Assembly (NCBI RefSeq): GCF_030700285.1
Contig: NZ_JAUYZJ010000035.1
Location: forward strand, 1 to 51,052
Length of the DNA: 51,052 nt
From: Methylobacterium sp. NEAU K
GTDB lineage: Bacteria; Pseudomonadota; Alphaproteobacteria; Rhizobiales; Beijerinckiaceae
Reading direction: 5' to 3'
This document shows positions 42,966-50,535 of the stretch, piece after piece; within the stretch, counting starts at the first letter, position 1; each line of letters begins with the position of its first letter. The position numbers were made by a program, and so were the translations under genes. A model generated the notes under the pieces. That model was not told the DNA's origin. It saw nothing but the letters and a program-made list of their open reading frames with translations, and made no database searches.

Positions 42966-43076
42966 CAGGCATGATGCGGGAAAGCGAAGTCCGGTTTCTC
43001 GAAACCATCATGCGATAGCAAAGCGTTAGAGCATGCTACGGAAGAGTTAGGTGCCTCTTTCCGAACACAGCATGGT
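42966..43076. repeat. Rhizobiales-type intergenic repeat, family B, copy 2
   Basis: ATGATGCGGGAAAGCGAAGT, then CCGGTTTCTCGAAACCATC, then GCGATAGCAAAGCGTTAGAG follows the classic pattern seen between genes in Rhizobiales (ATGATCCGAAAAGTG, TCCGGTTTTCGG, ATCATGCGAT, AGAGCATG). A second AGCATG occurs near its end. It lies between prkA and yeaH and may affect mRNA. Confidence 0.6.
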
Positions 43077-43129
43077 ATAACGAGAGCCTAGCGCCGGCCG
43101 GAGCACGCGGACGAGGGTTTTCGCAGCGG

Positions 43130-44431
43130 ATGCACATCGTCGACCGACGCCTGAATCCGGGAGGCAAGAGTCTCCCCAACCGGCAGCGCTTCCTGCGGCG
43201 CGTGAAGGACGTGGCCCAGCGCGCCGTGCGCGAATCCGCCCGCGAGAAGGACATCAAGGATCTCGGCAAGGACGGTCAGGTGACCGTACCGGCCGACGGT
43301 GTGCGCGAGCCCCGGTTCTCCCGCCAGCCCGGCACCGGCCTGCAGGACCACATCCTGCCGGGCAACAAATCCTACGTGGAGGGCGACACGATCGAGCGGC
43401 CGCCGAGCGGGGGCGGAGGGCGCGGCTCCGGCGAGGGCGGGGATGGCGGCGAGAACAGCGAGGACGCGTTCCGGTTCGTGCTCACCCGCGAGGAGTTTCT
43501 GGAGCTGTTCCTCGAAGACCTGGAACTCCCGGACCTCGCCAAGCGCCGCCTCGCTGTGGTCGAGACCGAGGGCCTGCGCCGGGCCGGCTACACGGTGACC
43601 GGCTCCCCGGCCAACCTCGCGCTCACCCGCACCTTGCGCAACTCGATGTCGCGCCGGATCGCCCTCAAGCGCCCCAAGCCCGACGAGGTCGCGGCCCTGG
43701 AGGCCGAACTCGCCGCGATGCGCGAAGCGGACCCGCGCCGGCCCGACCTGGAGCTGTCGCTCGAGAAGCTGCGCGAGCGGGCCAAGCGCATCCCCTACGT
43801 CGACCCGATCGACCTGCGCTTCCGCCGCTTCGAGCCCTATCCCCGGCCGATCGCGCAGGCCGTGATGTTCTGCCTGATGGACGTGTCCGGTTCGATGACC
43901 GAGCACATGAAGGACCTCGCCAAGCGGTTCTACATCCTGCTGCACATCTTCCTGACCCGGCGCTACCGCCACGTCGAGATCGTGTTCATCCGCCACACCG
44001 ACCGGGCGACCGAGGTGGACGAGGAGACCTTCTTTGGGTCCCGGGAGACCGGCGGCACCCTGGTGTCCTCGGCGCTGGTGGAGATGAAGCGCATCATCGC
44101 CGAGCGCTACGACCCCAACGACTGGAACATCTACGCCGCCCAGGCGTCGGATGGCGACAACGTCTCCTCCGACGGGCCGACCTCGACCGAACTGCTGCGC
44201 GCCCACATCCTGCCGGCCTGCCAGCACTTCGCCTATCTCGAGGTCGGGGACGAGAACGGCCCCCGCGCCGGCTTCGTCGAGCACCGCACCACCCTGTGGC
44301 GGACCTACGAGGCCATCGCCAAGGCCGGCGGTCCGATCGCCATGCGCAAGGTCAACCACCGCCGGGAGATCTACCCGGTGTTCCGCGAGCTGTTCGGCCG
44401 CAAGGATGCGCGGGCCGAGGCAGAGGCGTGA
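43130..44431 (+). CDS. YeaH/YhbH (DUF444) protein
   Basis: A 433-residue DUF444 protein. The N-terminal part has HIVDRRLNPGGKSLPNRQRF, and the C-terminal von Willebrand factor A-like part has MFCLMDVSGSMTEHMKDLAK (MIDAS Asp251, Ser253, Ser255), then EIVFIRHTDRATEVDEETFF and YAAQASDGDNVSSDG. It is the constant partner of PrkA in many bacteria and is likely a substrate or scaffold of the kinase. It carries a Gly/Ser-rich linker (GGGGRGSGEGGDGGENSE). The ATG at 43130 is preceded by GCAGCGG. The gene is followed by a hairpin at 44450 and then spoVR. Confidence 0.93.
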   Translation: MHIVDRRLNPGGKSLPNRQRFLRRVKDVAQRAVRESAREKDIKDLGKDGQVTVPADGVREPRFSRQPGTGLQDHILPGNKSYVEGDTIERPPSGGGGRGSGEGGDGGENSEDAFRFVLTREEFLELFLEDLELPDLAKRRLAVVETEGLRRAGYTVTGSPANLALTRTLRNSMSRRIALKRPKPDEVAALEAELAAMREADPRRPDLELSLEKLRERAKRIPYVDPIDLRFRRFEPYPRPIAQAVMFCLMDVSGSMTEHMKDLAKRFYILLHIFLTRRYRHVEIVFIRHTDRATEVDEETFFGSRETGGTLVSSALVEMKRIIAERYDPNDWNIYAAQASDGDNVSSDGPTSTELLRAHILPACQHFAYLEVGDENGPRAGFVEHRTTLWRTYEAIAKAGGPIAMRKVNHRREIYPVFRELFGRKDARAEAEA

Positions 44432-44449
44432 CAAGGAGCGGCGCGACGC

Positions 44450-44478
44450 CTCCCTTCCCCACAGAGGGGGGGAGGGAG
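44450..44478. repeat. GC-rich hairpin between yeaH and spoVR
   Basis: CTCCCTTCCCC (44450-44460) faces GAGGGGGGGAGGGAG (44464-44478) and can fold as an imperfect hairpin. It resembles the C/G-run repeats common in rhizobial intergenic DNA and may attenuate or stabilise the mRNA. Confidence 0.4.
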
Positions 44479-44528
44479 CACCCGTCTCGCGCTTATACGG
44501 GACATGGTCCGAAGACACGGGAGGCCGC

Positions 44529-46100
44529 ATGACACTCGTCAAGGCACGGACGCCCCAGAAAATCTCCGGCGGCCCGAAACCCCTGTTCACCGGCAATGAC
44601 TGGGACTTCGACACCATCCGGCGCATCCACGACGCTTGCGAAGCCATCGCCGGGCCGGAACTCGGGCTGTCCTGGTACCCGAACCAGATCGAAATCATCA
44701 CGGCCGAACAGATGCTCGACGCCTACGCGTCGATCGGCATGCCGCTGTTCTACAAGCACTGGTCCTTCGGCAAGCACTTCGCCCAGCACGAGGCCGGCTA
44801 CCGGCGCGGCCTGATGGGGCTCGCCTACGAGATCGTCATCAACTCGGACCCGTGCATCTCCTACGTGATGGAGGAGAACACGGCGACGATGCAGACGCTC
44901 GTCATCGCGCACGCCGCCTTCGGTCATAACCACTTCTTCAAGAACAATTATCTGTTCCGGCAATGGACCGATGCCGAGGGCATCCTGGACTACCTGGATT
45001 TCGCGAAGGGCTTCATCGCCCGCTGCGAGGAGCGCTACGGGCACCAGGCGGTGGAGCAGGTGCTCGACGCCGCCCATGCCCTGATGAGCCAGGGCGTCCA
45101 CCGCTATCCCCGCAAGAAGCGGCCGGACCTCGCCTCCGAGCAGCGGCGTGAGCGCGAGCGGATCGAGCACGGCGAACAGATCTACAACGACCTCTGGCGG
45201 ACCCTGCCGCAGAAGGTCGGCGCGGCGCGCCCGGACGTGGCTGCCGAGCGGCGCAAGGCGCTGCTCGAATTGCCGCAGGAGAACATTCTCTATTTTCTGG
45301 AGAAGGTCGCGCCGCGGCTGCGGCCCTGGCAGCGCGAGATCCTGCGCATCGTCCGGTTGGTCGCACAGTATTTCTATCCGCAGCGCCAGACCAAGGTGAT
45401 GAACGAGGGCTGCGCCACCTACTGCCACTACCGGATCATGAATGCCCTGTCCGAGAAGGGGCAGATCACCGAGGCTGCGTATCTCGAGTTCCTGCAGTCG
45501 CACACCAACGTCATCCGCCAGCCGACCTACGACGACCGGAGCTATGGCGGCCACAACCCGTACGCGATCGGCTTCGCGATGATGCAGGATATCGCCCGCA
45601 TCGCGGAGCACCCGACCGCCGAGGACCGGGAATGGTTCCCGAAGATCGCCGGTACCGGCGACGCCATGGCTGTGCTGCGCGACTGCTGGGAGAATTACCG
45701 CGACGAAAGCTTCATCCAGCAGTTCCTGTCGCCGAAGCTGATGCGCGACCTGCGCCTGTTCCACGTGGTCGACGATCCCGAGGAGCCGGAACTGCGGGTC
45801 GAGGCGATCCACGACGAGCGCGGCTACCGGAAGCTGCGCCGCTCCTTCGCGCGCCAGTACGACGTCGCCTGGCTCGATCCGGATATCGAGGTGGTGGACG
45901 TGGATCTGGAAGGCGACCGTCGCCTGATCCTGCACCACAAGGCGCTCAACCGGATCACCCTGCAGAAGGACGACGCCAAGCGCGTGCTCCAGCACCTCGC
46001 CGACCTGTGGGGCTACGACGTGGTGCTCAAGGAGATCGAGCCCGCAACCGGCACGGTGCTGGGCGAAATCAGCGCCAGCGCGCGGTCGGTTTTCTTCTGA
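44529..46100 (+). CDS. SpoVR-family protein
   Basis: A 523-residue soluble SpoVR protein. Diagnostic runs are WYPNQIEIITAEQMLDAYAS, MPLFYKHWSFGKHFAQHEAG, YEIVINSDPCISYVMEENTA, YFYPQRQTKVMNEGCATYCH and NPYAIGFAMMQDIARIAEHP, all characteristic. In Bacillus it is needed for spore cortex formation; in non-sporulating bacteria it is co-regulated with PrkA/YeaH in starvation, and its chemistry is unknown. ATG 44529 is preceded by GGGAGG. It completes the three-gene stress operon. The C-terminus is intact. Confidence 0.94.
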   Translation: MTLVKARTPQKISGGPKPLFTGNDWDFDTIRRIHDACEAIAGPELGLSWYPNQIEIITAEQMLDAYASIGMPLFYKHWSFGKHFAQHEAGYRRGLMGLAYEIVINSDPCISYVMEENTATMQTLVIAHAAFGHNHFFKNNYLFRQWTDAEGILDYLDFAKGFIARCEERYGHQAVEQVLDAAHALMSQGVHRYPRKKRPDLASEQRRERERIEHGEQIYNDLWRTLPQKVGAARPDVAAERRKALLELPQENILYFLEKVAPRLRPWQREILRIVRLVAQYFYPQRQTKVMNEGCATYCHYRIMNALSEKGQITEAAYLEFLQSHTNVIRQPTYDDRSYGGHNPYAIGFAMMQDIARIAEHPTAEDREWFPKIAGTGDAMAVLRDCWENYRDESFIQQFLSPKLMRDLRLFHVVDDPEEPELRVEAIHDERGYRKLRRSFARQYDVAWLDPDIEVVDVDLEGDRRLILHHKALNRITLQKDDAKRVLQHLADLWGYDVVLKEIEPATGTVLGEISASARSVFF

Positions 46101-46207
46101 GGGGGGCGGCTGCCGCCGTACCGTCCTCGGGCGGGCACGGCGACGGCCCGTGGAATCGGCGTCCTCGACGGATTGCCCCGCCACCCCAACCCATGCTGCA
46201 TGCAGGC

Positions 46208-46636
46208 ATGAGCGCCACGATCCTGAACCTCCCGGAGACGCGGGACTTCCTCGACCGCGAGTTTCCGCAGATGCAGGCCGGCGGGCGCGCCTACCATCTC
46301 GAAGCGGTGGGTCCGCTCTCGGCCCGGATGCGGCTGGCGGCGCAGGAACGCTTCCTGCGGCCCGGGGGAACGGTGTCCGGCCCGGCCATGATGGCGCTGG
46401 CCGATTACGCCCTCTACGCGGCGATCCTGGCCAATATCGGCCCGGTCGCCCTGGCGGTGACCACGAGCCTGACCTTCAACTTCCTGCGCAAGCCGGCCCC
46501 GGGCGACCTCCTGGCGGCGTGCCGGCTGCTCAAGCTCGGCCGGCGCCTGGCTGTGGGCGAAGTGCTGATCACGCCGGCCGACGGCGAGGACCTCGTCTGC
46601 CACGCCACGGGTACCTACGCGATCCCCCCGCGCTGA
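46208..46636 (+). CDS. PaaI-family hotdog thioesterase
   Basis: A 142-residue single-hotdog acyl-CoA thioesterase: SATILNLPETRDFLDREFPQ, MRLAAQERFLRPGGTVSGPA, MMALADYALYAAILANIGPV, TTSLTFNFLRKPAPGDLLAA, VCHATGTYAIPPR. The catalytic region GGTVSGPAMMALAD is as in PaaI-type proteins, which hydrolyse acyl- or phenylacetyl-CoA. Start ATG 46208 is taken; ATG 46193 is possible. It converges on ribE, with 6 bases between the stops. Confidence 0.87.
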   Translation: MSATILNLPETRDFLDREFPQMQAGGRAYHLEAVGPLSARMRLAAQERFLRPGGTVSGPAMMALADYALYAAILANIGPVALAVTTSLTFNFLRKPAPGDLLAACRLLKLGRRLAVGEVLITPADGEDLVCHATGTYAIPPR

Positions 46637-46642
46637 TCGGGG

Positions 46643-47269
46643 TCAGGACCCCGCCCGCGCCTCGGTGAGCCGGGCCGCGTAGCGGGCGATCAGGTCGACC
46701 TCCAGGTTCAGCCGGTCGCCCTCGCGCCGCTCGCCCCAGGTGGTGACCTGCAGGGTGTGGGGGATCAGGAGAACCGAGAAGACGTCGCCCTCAACGGCGT
46801 TCACCGTGAGCGAGGTGCCGTCGAGGCAGACCGAGCCCTTCTCGGCGATGAAGCGTGACAGGGCCGCGGGCGCGCGCAGGGAAAAGCGCTCGCTTGGCCC
46901 CCAAGCCCCCGCCGTGACGCGCTCGCGCTCCACGATCTCGGCGACCCCATCCACGTGGCCGGTGACGAGGTGGCCGCCGAGTTCGTCGCCGATCTTCAGG
47001 GACCGTTCCAGGTTGATCCGCGTGCCAGCCGCCCAGCGGCCGACGGTGGTCCGCGCCAGCGTCTCGGCAGCGGCATCGACCGCGAAGACGCAGCCCCCCT
47101 CGACCGGCTCCACCGCGACCGCCGTGAGGCATGGGCCCGAGCACGCGATCGAGGCGCCGAGCGCGATCGTGGCTGGATCGTAGGTGGCGCGGATCGCGAT
47201 CCGGCGCAGATCGCCCGTGCCCGAGACCGAGACGACGGTGCCGACGTCGCTGACGAGACCCGTGAACAT
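46643..47269 (-). CDS. ribE: Riboflavin synthase alpha subunit
   Basis: A 208-residue enzyme that converts two lumazines to riboflavin. It is two similar lumazine-binding domains: MFTGLVSDVGTVVSVSGTGD and GASIACSGPCLTAVAVEPV form the first, and GHLVTGHVDGVAEIVERERV and KGSVCLDGTSLTVNAVEGDV the second. Its ATG overlaps the ribD stop by one base (TGATG), so translation is coupled. It is the last gene of glyA-nrdR-ribD-ribE. No FMN riboswitch is seen upstream of ribD or ribE. Confidence 0.95.
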   Translation of the reverse strand: MFTGLVSDVGTVVSVSGTGDLRRIAIRATYDPATIALGASIACSGPCLTAVAVEPVEGGCVFAVDAAAETLARTTVGRWAAGTRINLERSLKIGDELGGHLVTGHVDGVAEIVERERVTAGAWGPSERFSLRAPAALSRFIAEKGSVCLDGTSLTVNAVEGDVFSVLLIPHTLQVTTWGERREGDRLNLEVDLIARYAARLTEARAGS

Positions 47270-48375
47270 CAGATGGCCCTCTCGTAAGTCACAGCCTCGT
47301 CGGGGCCGAGGCGCAACCGCTCGGCCACCCGGAATTCTTCGCTCGCCAGCGCGCGGGTGAGTTCGCGGCCCAGCGCCGGGAGGCCGCCCGCCGCGCCGAG
47401 TTCCACCGGGGCGGTGACCAGGGTGCAGGCGTCGATCAGATCGGCCTGGGCCAGCGCCTCAGCAAGGCGGGGGCCGCCCTCGCTGCACAGCCGCGTCAGG
47501 CCGCGCGTCCCGAGATGGGCCAGCGCCGCCGGAAGATCGATCCGGCCGGCCGCGTCCGCCGGGACGGTGGCGATCTCGACGCCGAGGGCCTCCAGGGCGC
47601 GGCGGGCATGCGCGGGGGCGGAGCGGGTGGTGAGGACCAGCGTCCCGGTGTCGCGGGCGGTGCGGGCCAGGACGCTGGCCGGCGAGAGATGGAGGTGCGA
47701 ATCGAGCACGATCCGCAGGGGCGAGCGCCCGGCGAGGCCCGGCAGCCGCACCGTCAGGGAAGGGTCGTCGGCCCGGGCGGTGCCGATGCCGATCAGGATC
47801 GCGTCGGCATGGGCACGCCAGAGATGGACCGCCCCGTCAGCTACCGGCCCGGTGATCCGCAGCCGCTCGGGGCCGGCGCCGGCGCAGAAGCCGTCGCGGG
47901 TGCGGGCGAGCTTGAGGTGCAGGGCCGGCCGGCCGCGCGTCACCCGGGTGATGTGGCCGGCATGGTCTCGCGCCGCCGCCTCCCGCATCAGGCCGGTCTC
48001 GACGCTCACGCCTCCCTGGCGCAGGAGCGCGTGGCCGCGTCCCGCCACCCGCGGGTCCGGATCCTCGAGGGCGCTCGCCACCCGGGCGATCCCCGCCGCC
48101 AGGATCGCGTCGGTGCAGGGCGGCGTGCGGCCGTGATGCGAGCACGGCTCCAGGGTGACGTAGAGGGCCGCACCGCGGGCATCCGCGCCGGCGTCCGCCA
48201 GCGCCAGGGTCTCGCCGTGCGGGCGCCCGCCCGGCGCCGTGGCTCCGGTCCCGAGAATCCGGCCCGTGCCCGGATCGACCACCACGGCGCCTACGGAGGG
48301 GTTCGGCCAAGTGGTCCCGAGCCCGCGCCGCCCCAGCGCCAGGGCGAGGCGCATGAAGCGCACATCGTCGCTCAT
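47269..48375 (-). CDS. ribD: Riboflavin deaminase/reductase RibD (bifunctional)
   Basis: A 368-residue enzyme for riboflavin synthesis. The N-terminal deaminase has the zinc site His53 in RPHGETLAL and Cys78 and Cys87 in LEPCSHHGRTPPC, with Glu55 as proton shuttle. The C-terminal reductase has ALHLKLARTRDGFCAG, AILIGIGTARADDPSLTVRL and LCSEGGPRLAEALAQADLID. It deaminates and reduces the pyrimidine from GTP cyclohydrolase II. Its ATG overlaps the nrdR stop (ATGA) and its stop overlaps the ribE start, so these three are translated together. Start chosen by that overlap and family alignment. Confidence 0.95.
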   Translation of the reverse strand: MSDDVRFMRLALALGRRGLGTTWPNPSVGAVVVDPGTGRILGTGATAPGGRPHGETLALADAGADARGAALYVTLEPCSHHGRTPPCTDAILAAGIARVASALEDPDPRVAGRGHALLRQGGVSVETGLMREAAARDHAGHITRVTRGRPALHLKLARTRDGFCAGAGPERLRITGPVADGAVHLWRAHADAILIGIGTARADDPSLTVRLPGLAGRSPLRIVLDSHLHLSPASVLARTARDTGTLVLTTRSAPAHARRALEALGVEIATVPADAAGRIDLPAALAHLGTRGLTRLCSEGGPRLAEALAQADLIDACTLVTAPVELGAAGGLPALGRELTRALASEEFRVAERLRLGPDEAVTYERAI

Positions 48376-48929
48376 GATCGCACCGCGCGGCGGCGGGACG
48401 ACGCGTCGGGATCGGTCTCGGGCTCCGGCGCGGAGCCCGGCGCCAGAGGGCCGTCGCCGAGCGGGCCGTCGCCGAGGGCGCTCTCCCCTAGCGTGCCGAG
48501 CAGGTCCTCGAAATCCTTGGCTTCGCGAAAATTCTTGTAGACCGAGGCGAAGCGCACGTACGCGACGTCGTCGAGCCCCTTCAGCCCCGCCATGACCAGC
48601 TCGCCGATCGCCTCGGAGGTGACCTCGGGTTCGCCCGCGCTCTCCAGCTGACGGGTGATGCCGCTGACCAGCCGGTCGATCCGCTCCGGGTCGACGGCGC
48701 GCTTGCGCAGGGCCACGTCGATCGAGCGCTGGAGCTTGTCGCGGTCGAAGGGCACGCGCTTGCCCGAGCGCTTGAGCACCACGACCTCGCGCAGCTGCAC
48801 CCGCTCGAAGGTGGTGAAGCGGCCGGCGCAATCCGGGCAGACACGCCGGCGCCGGATCGCGGCGCCGTCCTCGGACGGCCGCGAGTCTTTCACCTGGGTC
48901 TCGGAGCCGCCGCAATAGGGACACCGCAT
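48372..48929 (-). CDS. nrdR: Transcriptional repressor NrdR
   Basis: A 185-residue repressor of ribonucleotide reductase genes. An N-terminal zinc ribbon (Cys3, Cys6, Cys31, Cys34: MRCPYCGG and RRVCPDCAGRF) is followed by the ATP-cone (VVVLKRSGKRVPFDRDKLQR, SIDVALRKRAVDPERIDRLV), as in all NrdR; nucleotides decide DNA binding. The final 40 residues (GDGPLGDGPLAPGSAPEPET) extend beyond most NrdR and are low complexity. It overlaps ribD by 4 bases and lies after glyA, with a strong terminator between. The nrdR-ribD order is common in alphaproteobacteria. Confidence 0.95.
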   Translation of the reverse strand: MRCPYCGGSETQVKDSRPSEDGAAIRRRRVCPDCAGRFTTFERVQLREVVVLKRSGKRVPFDRDKLQRSIDVALRKRAVDPERIDRLVSGITRQLESAGEPEVTSEAIGELVMAGLKGLDDVAYVRFASVYKNFREAKDFEDLLGTLGESALGDGPLGDGPLAPGSAPEPETDPDASSRRRAVRS

Positions 48930-48947
48930 TGTCTGCACCCGGCGCAA

Positions 48948-48986
48948 GGAAACGGCCGCGGATCGGTCGGATCCGCGGCCGTTTCC
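48948..48986 (-). terminator. Terminator between glyA and nrdR
   Basis: A perfect 17-base stem (GGAAACGGCCGCGGATC / GATCCGCGGCCGTTTCC) with a 5-base loop lies about 50 bases after the glyA stop. It has only a short T-rich tail after it on the minus strand, but the stem is exceptionally stable. It separates glyA from nrdR-ribD-ribE. Confidence 0.75.
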
Positions 48987-49033
48987 TAATCCACGCTTCG
49001 GCGGGCCGGAAGGCCGCCCCGCCTTTAGATCCG

Positions 49034-50338
49034 TCAGCCGTAGATCGGGAAGCGACCAGTGAGGGCGTGCACGCGGCTCTTCACCGAGGCCTCGACCTCC
49101 GGATCGCCCGCCTCGCCCTTGGCCGCGAGCCCGTCCAGCACCTCGACGATGAAGCCGCCGATCTGCTTGAACTCGGCGACGCCGAAGCCCCGCGAGGTGC
49201 CGGCCGGAGTACCCAGCCGGATGCCCGACGTGATGGTCGGCTTCTGCGTGTCGAACGGCACGCCGTTCTTGTTGCAGGTGATGTCGGCCCGCGACAGCGC
49301 GGCCTCGGCGGCCTTGCCGGTCAGCCCCTTCCGCTGCAGGTCGACCAGCATGAGGTGGTTGTCGGTACCGCCCGAGGTGATGTCGTAGCCACCCGAGATC
49401 AGGGTGTCGGCGAGCGCCTTGGCGTTCTCGACCACCTGGCGGGCGTAGATCTTGAACTCGGGCTTGAGCGCCTCGCCGAAGGCCACGGCCTTGCCGGCGA
49501 TGACATGCATCAGCGGACCGCCCTGGAGGCCGGGGAAGATCGCGGAGTTGAACTTCTTGGCGAGCGCCTCGTCGTTCGTCAGGATCATGCCGCCGCGCGG
49601 GCCGCGGAGCGTTTTGTGGGTCGTCGTGGTGGCGACATGGGCGTGCGGGAACGGCGACGGGTGGACGCCGGCCGCCACGAGGCCCGCGAAGTGGGCCATG
49701 TCGACCAGGAAGTAGGCGCCGACCGAATCGGCGATCTCGCGGAACTTGGCGAAGTCCCAGTGGCGCGGATAGCCCGAGCCGCCGGCGATGATCACCTTCG
49801 GCTTGTGCTCCTGCGCCAGGGCCGCGACCTGCTCCATGTCGATGCGCTGGTCCTCGCGGCGCACCGTGTAGGAGACCGGCTTGAACCACTTGCCCGACAT
49901 GTTGGGCGGCGCGCCGTGGGTGAGATGGCCACCGGCCGCGAGATCGAGGCCGAGGAAGGTGTCGCCGGGCTGCATCAGGGCCAGGAACACGCCCTGGTTG
50001 GCCTGGGAGCCGGAATTCGGCTGCACGTTGGCGAAGCCGCAATCGAACAGGCGCTTGGCGCGCTCGATGGCGAGGTTCTCGGCGATGTCGACGAACTGGC
50101 AGCCGCCGTAGTAGCGCCGGCCCGGATAGCCCTCGGCGTACTTGTTGGTCAGCACCGAGCCCTGGGCTTCCAGCACCGCGCGGGAGACGATGTTCTCGGA
50201 GGCGATCAGCTCGATCTCGTGCTGCTGGCGGCCGAGTTCCTTCGACACCGCATCGGCGATCTCGGGATCGACCTCGCTCAGCGGAGCCGCGAAGAAGCTG
50301 TTCGAGAAGTGCTTGTCGGCAGCGGTACCGGCGCTCAT
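49034..50338 (-). CDS. glyA: Serine hydroxymethyltransferase
   Basis: A 434-residue PLP enzyme that interconverts serine and glycine with tetrahydrofolate, central in the serine cycle of methylotrophs and in C1 metabolism generally. PLP is held by Lys242 in THKTLRGPRGG; other hallmarks are QQHEIELIASENIVSRAVLE, NKYAEGYPGRRYYGGCQFVD, NVQPNSGSQANQGVFLALMQ and IIAGGSGYPRHWDFAKFREI. The N-terminus has about ten extra residues. Start ATG 50338 with GAACAGAGG before it. The 5' leader shows no clear riboswitch. A terminator follows at 48948. Confidence 0.97.
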   Translation of the reverse strand: MSAGTAADKHFSNSFFAAPLSEVDPEIADAVSKELGRQQHEIELIASENIVSRAVLEAQGSVLTNKYAEGYPGRRYYGGCQFVDIAENLAIERAKRLFDCGFANVQPNSGSQANQGVFLALMQPGDTFLGLDLAAGGHLTHGAPPNMSGKWFKPVSYTVRREDQRIDMEQVAALAQEHKPKVIIAGGSGYPRHWDFAKFREIADSVGAYFLVDMAHFAGLVAAGVHPSPFPHAHVATTTTHKTLRGPRGGMILTNDEALAKKFNSAIFPGLQGGPLMHVIAGKAVAFGEALKPEFKIYARQVVENAKALADTLISGGYDITSGGTDNHLMLVDLQRKGLTGKAAEAALSRADITCNKNGVPFDTQKPTITSGIRLGTPAGTSRGFGVAEFKQIGGFIVEVLDGLAAKGEAGDPEVEASVKSRVHALTGRFPIYG

Positions 50339-50535
50339 GTTCGGCCTCTGTTCTGTTAGGGGCGGGGCCCGGCCTTTCGTCGGCGTTCACGGGCGGGCAT
50401 TCGACCGGGATTCCTACACGGGCCGGGCCGGCAGGCCAAGCACAGGCATTTTGGGCGCGCGCAAAGAATAATTTGCCGCAGGCACCGCATCGAGTCCGTT
50501 TCCCGGCTTGCGGCGCGTTCTTGCGGCGCGTCTTC

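Noticed and set aside
50339..50535. Possible riboswitch in the glyA leader.
   Set aside because: No glycine, SAM or THF riboswitch core could be recognised by eye.
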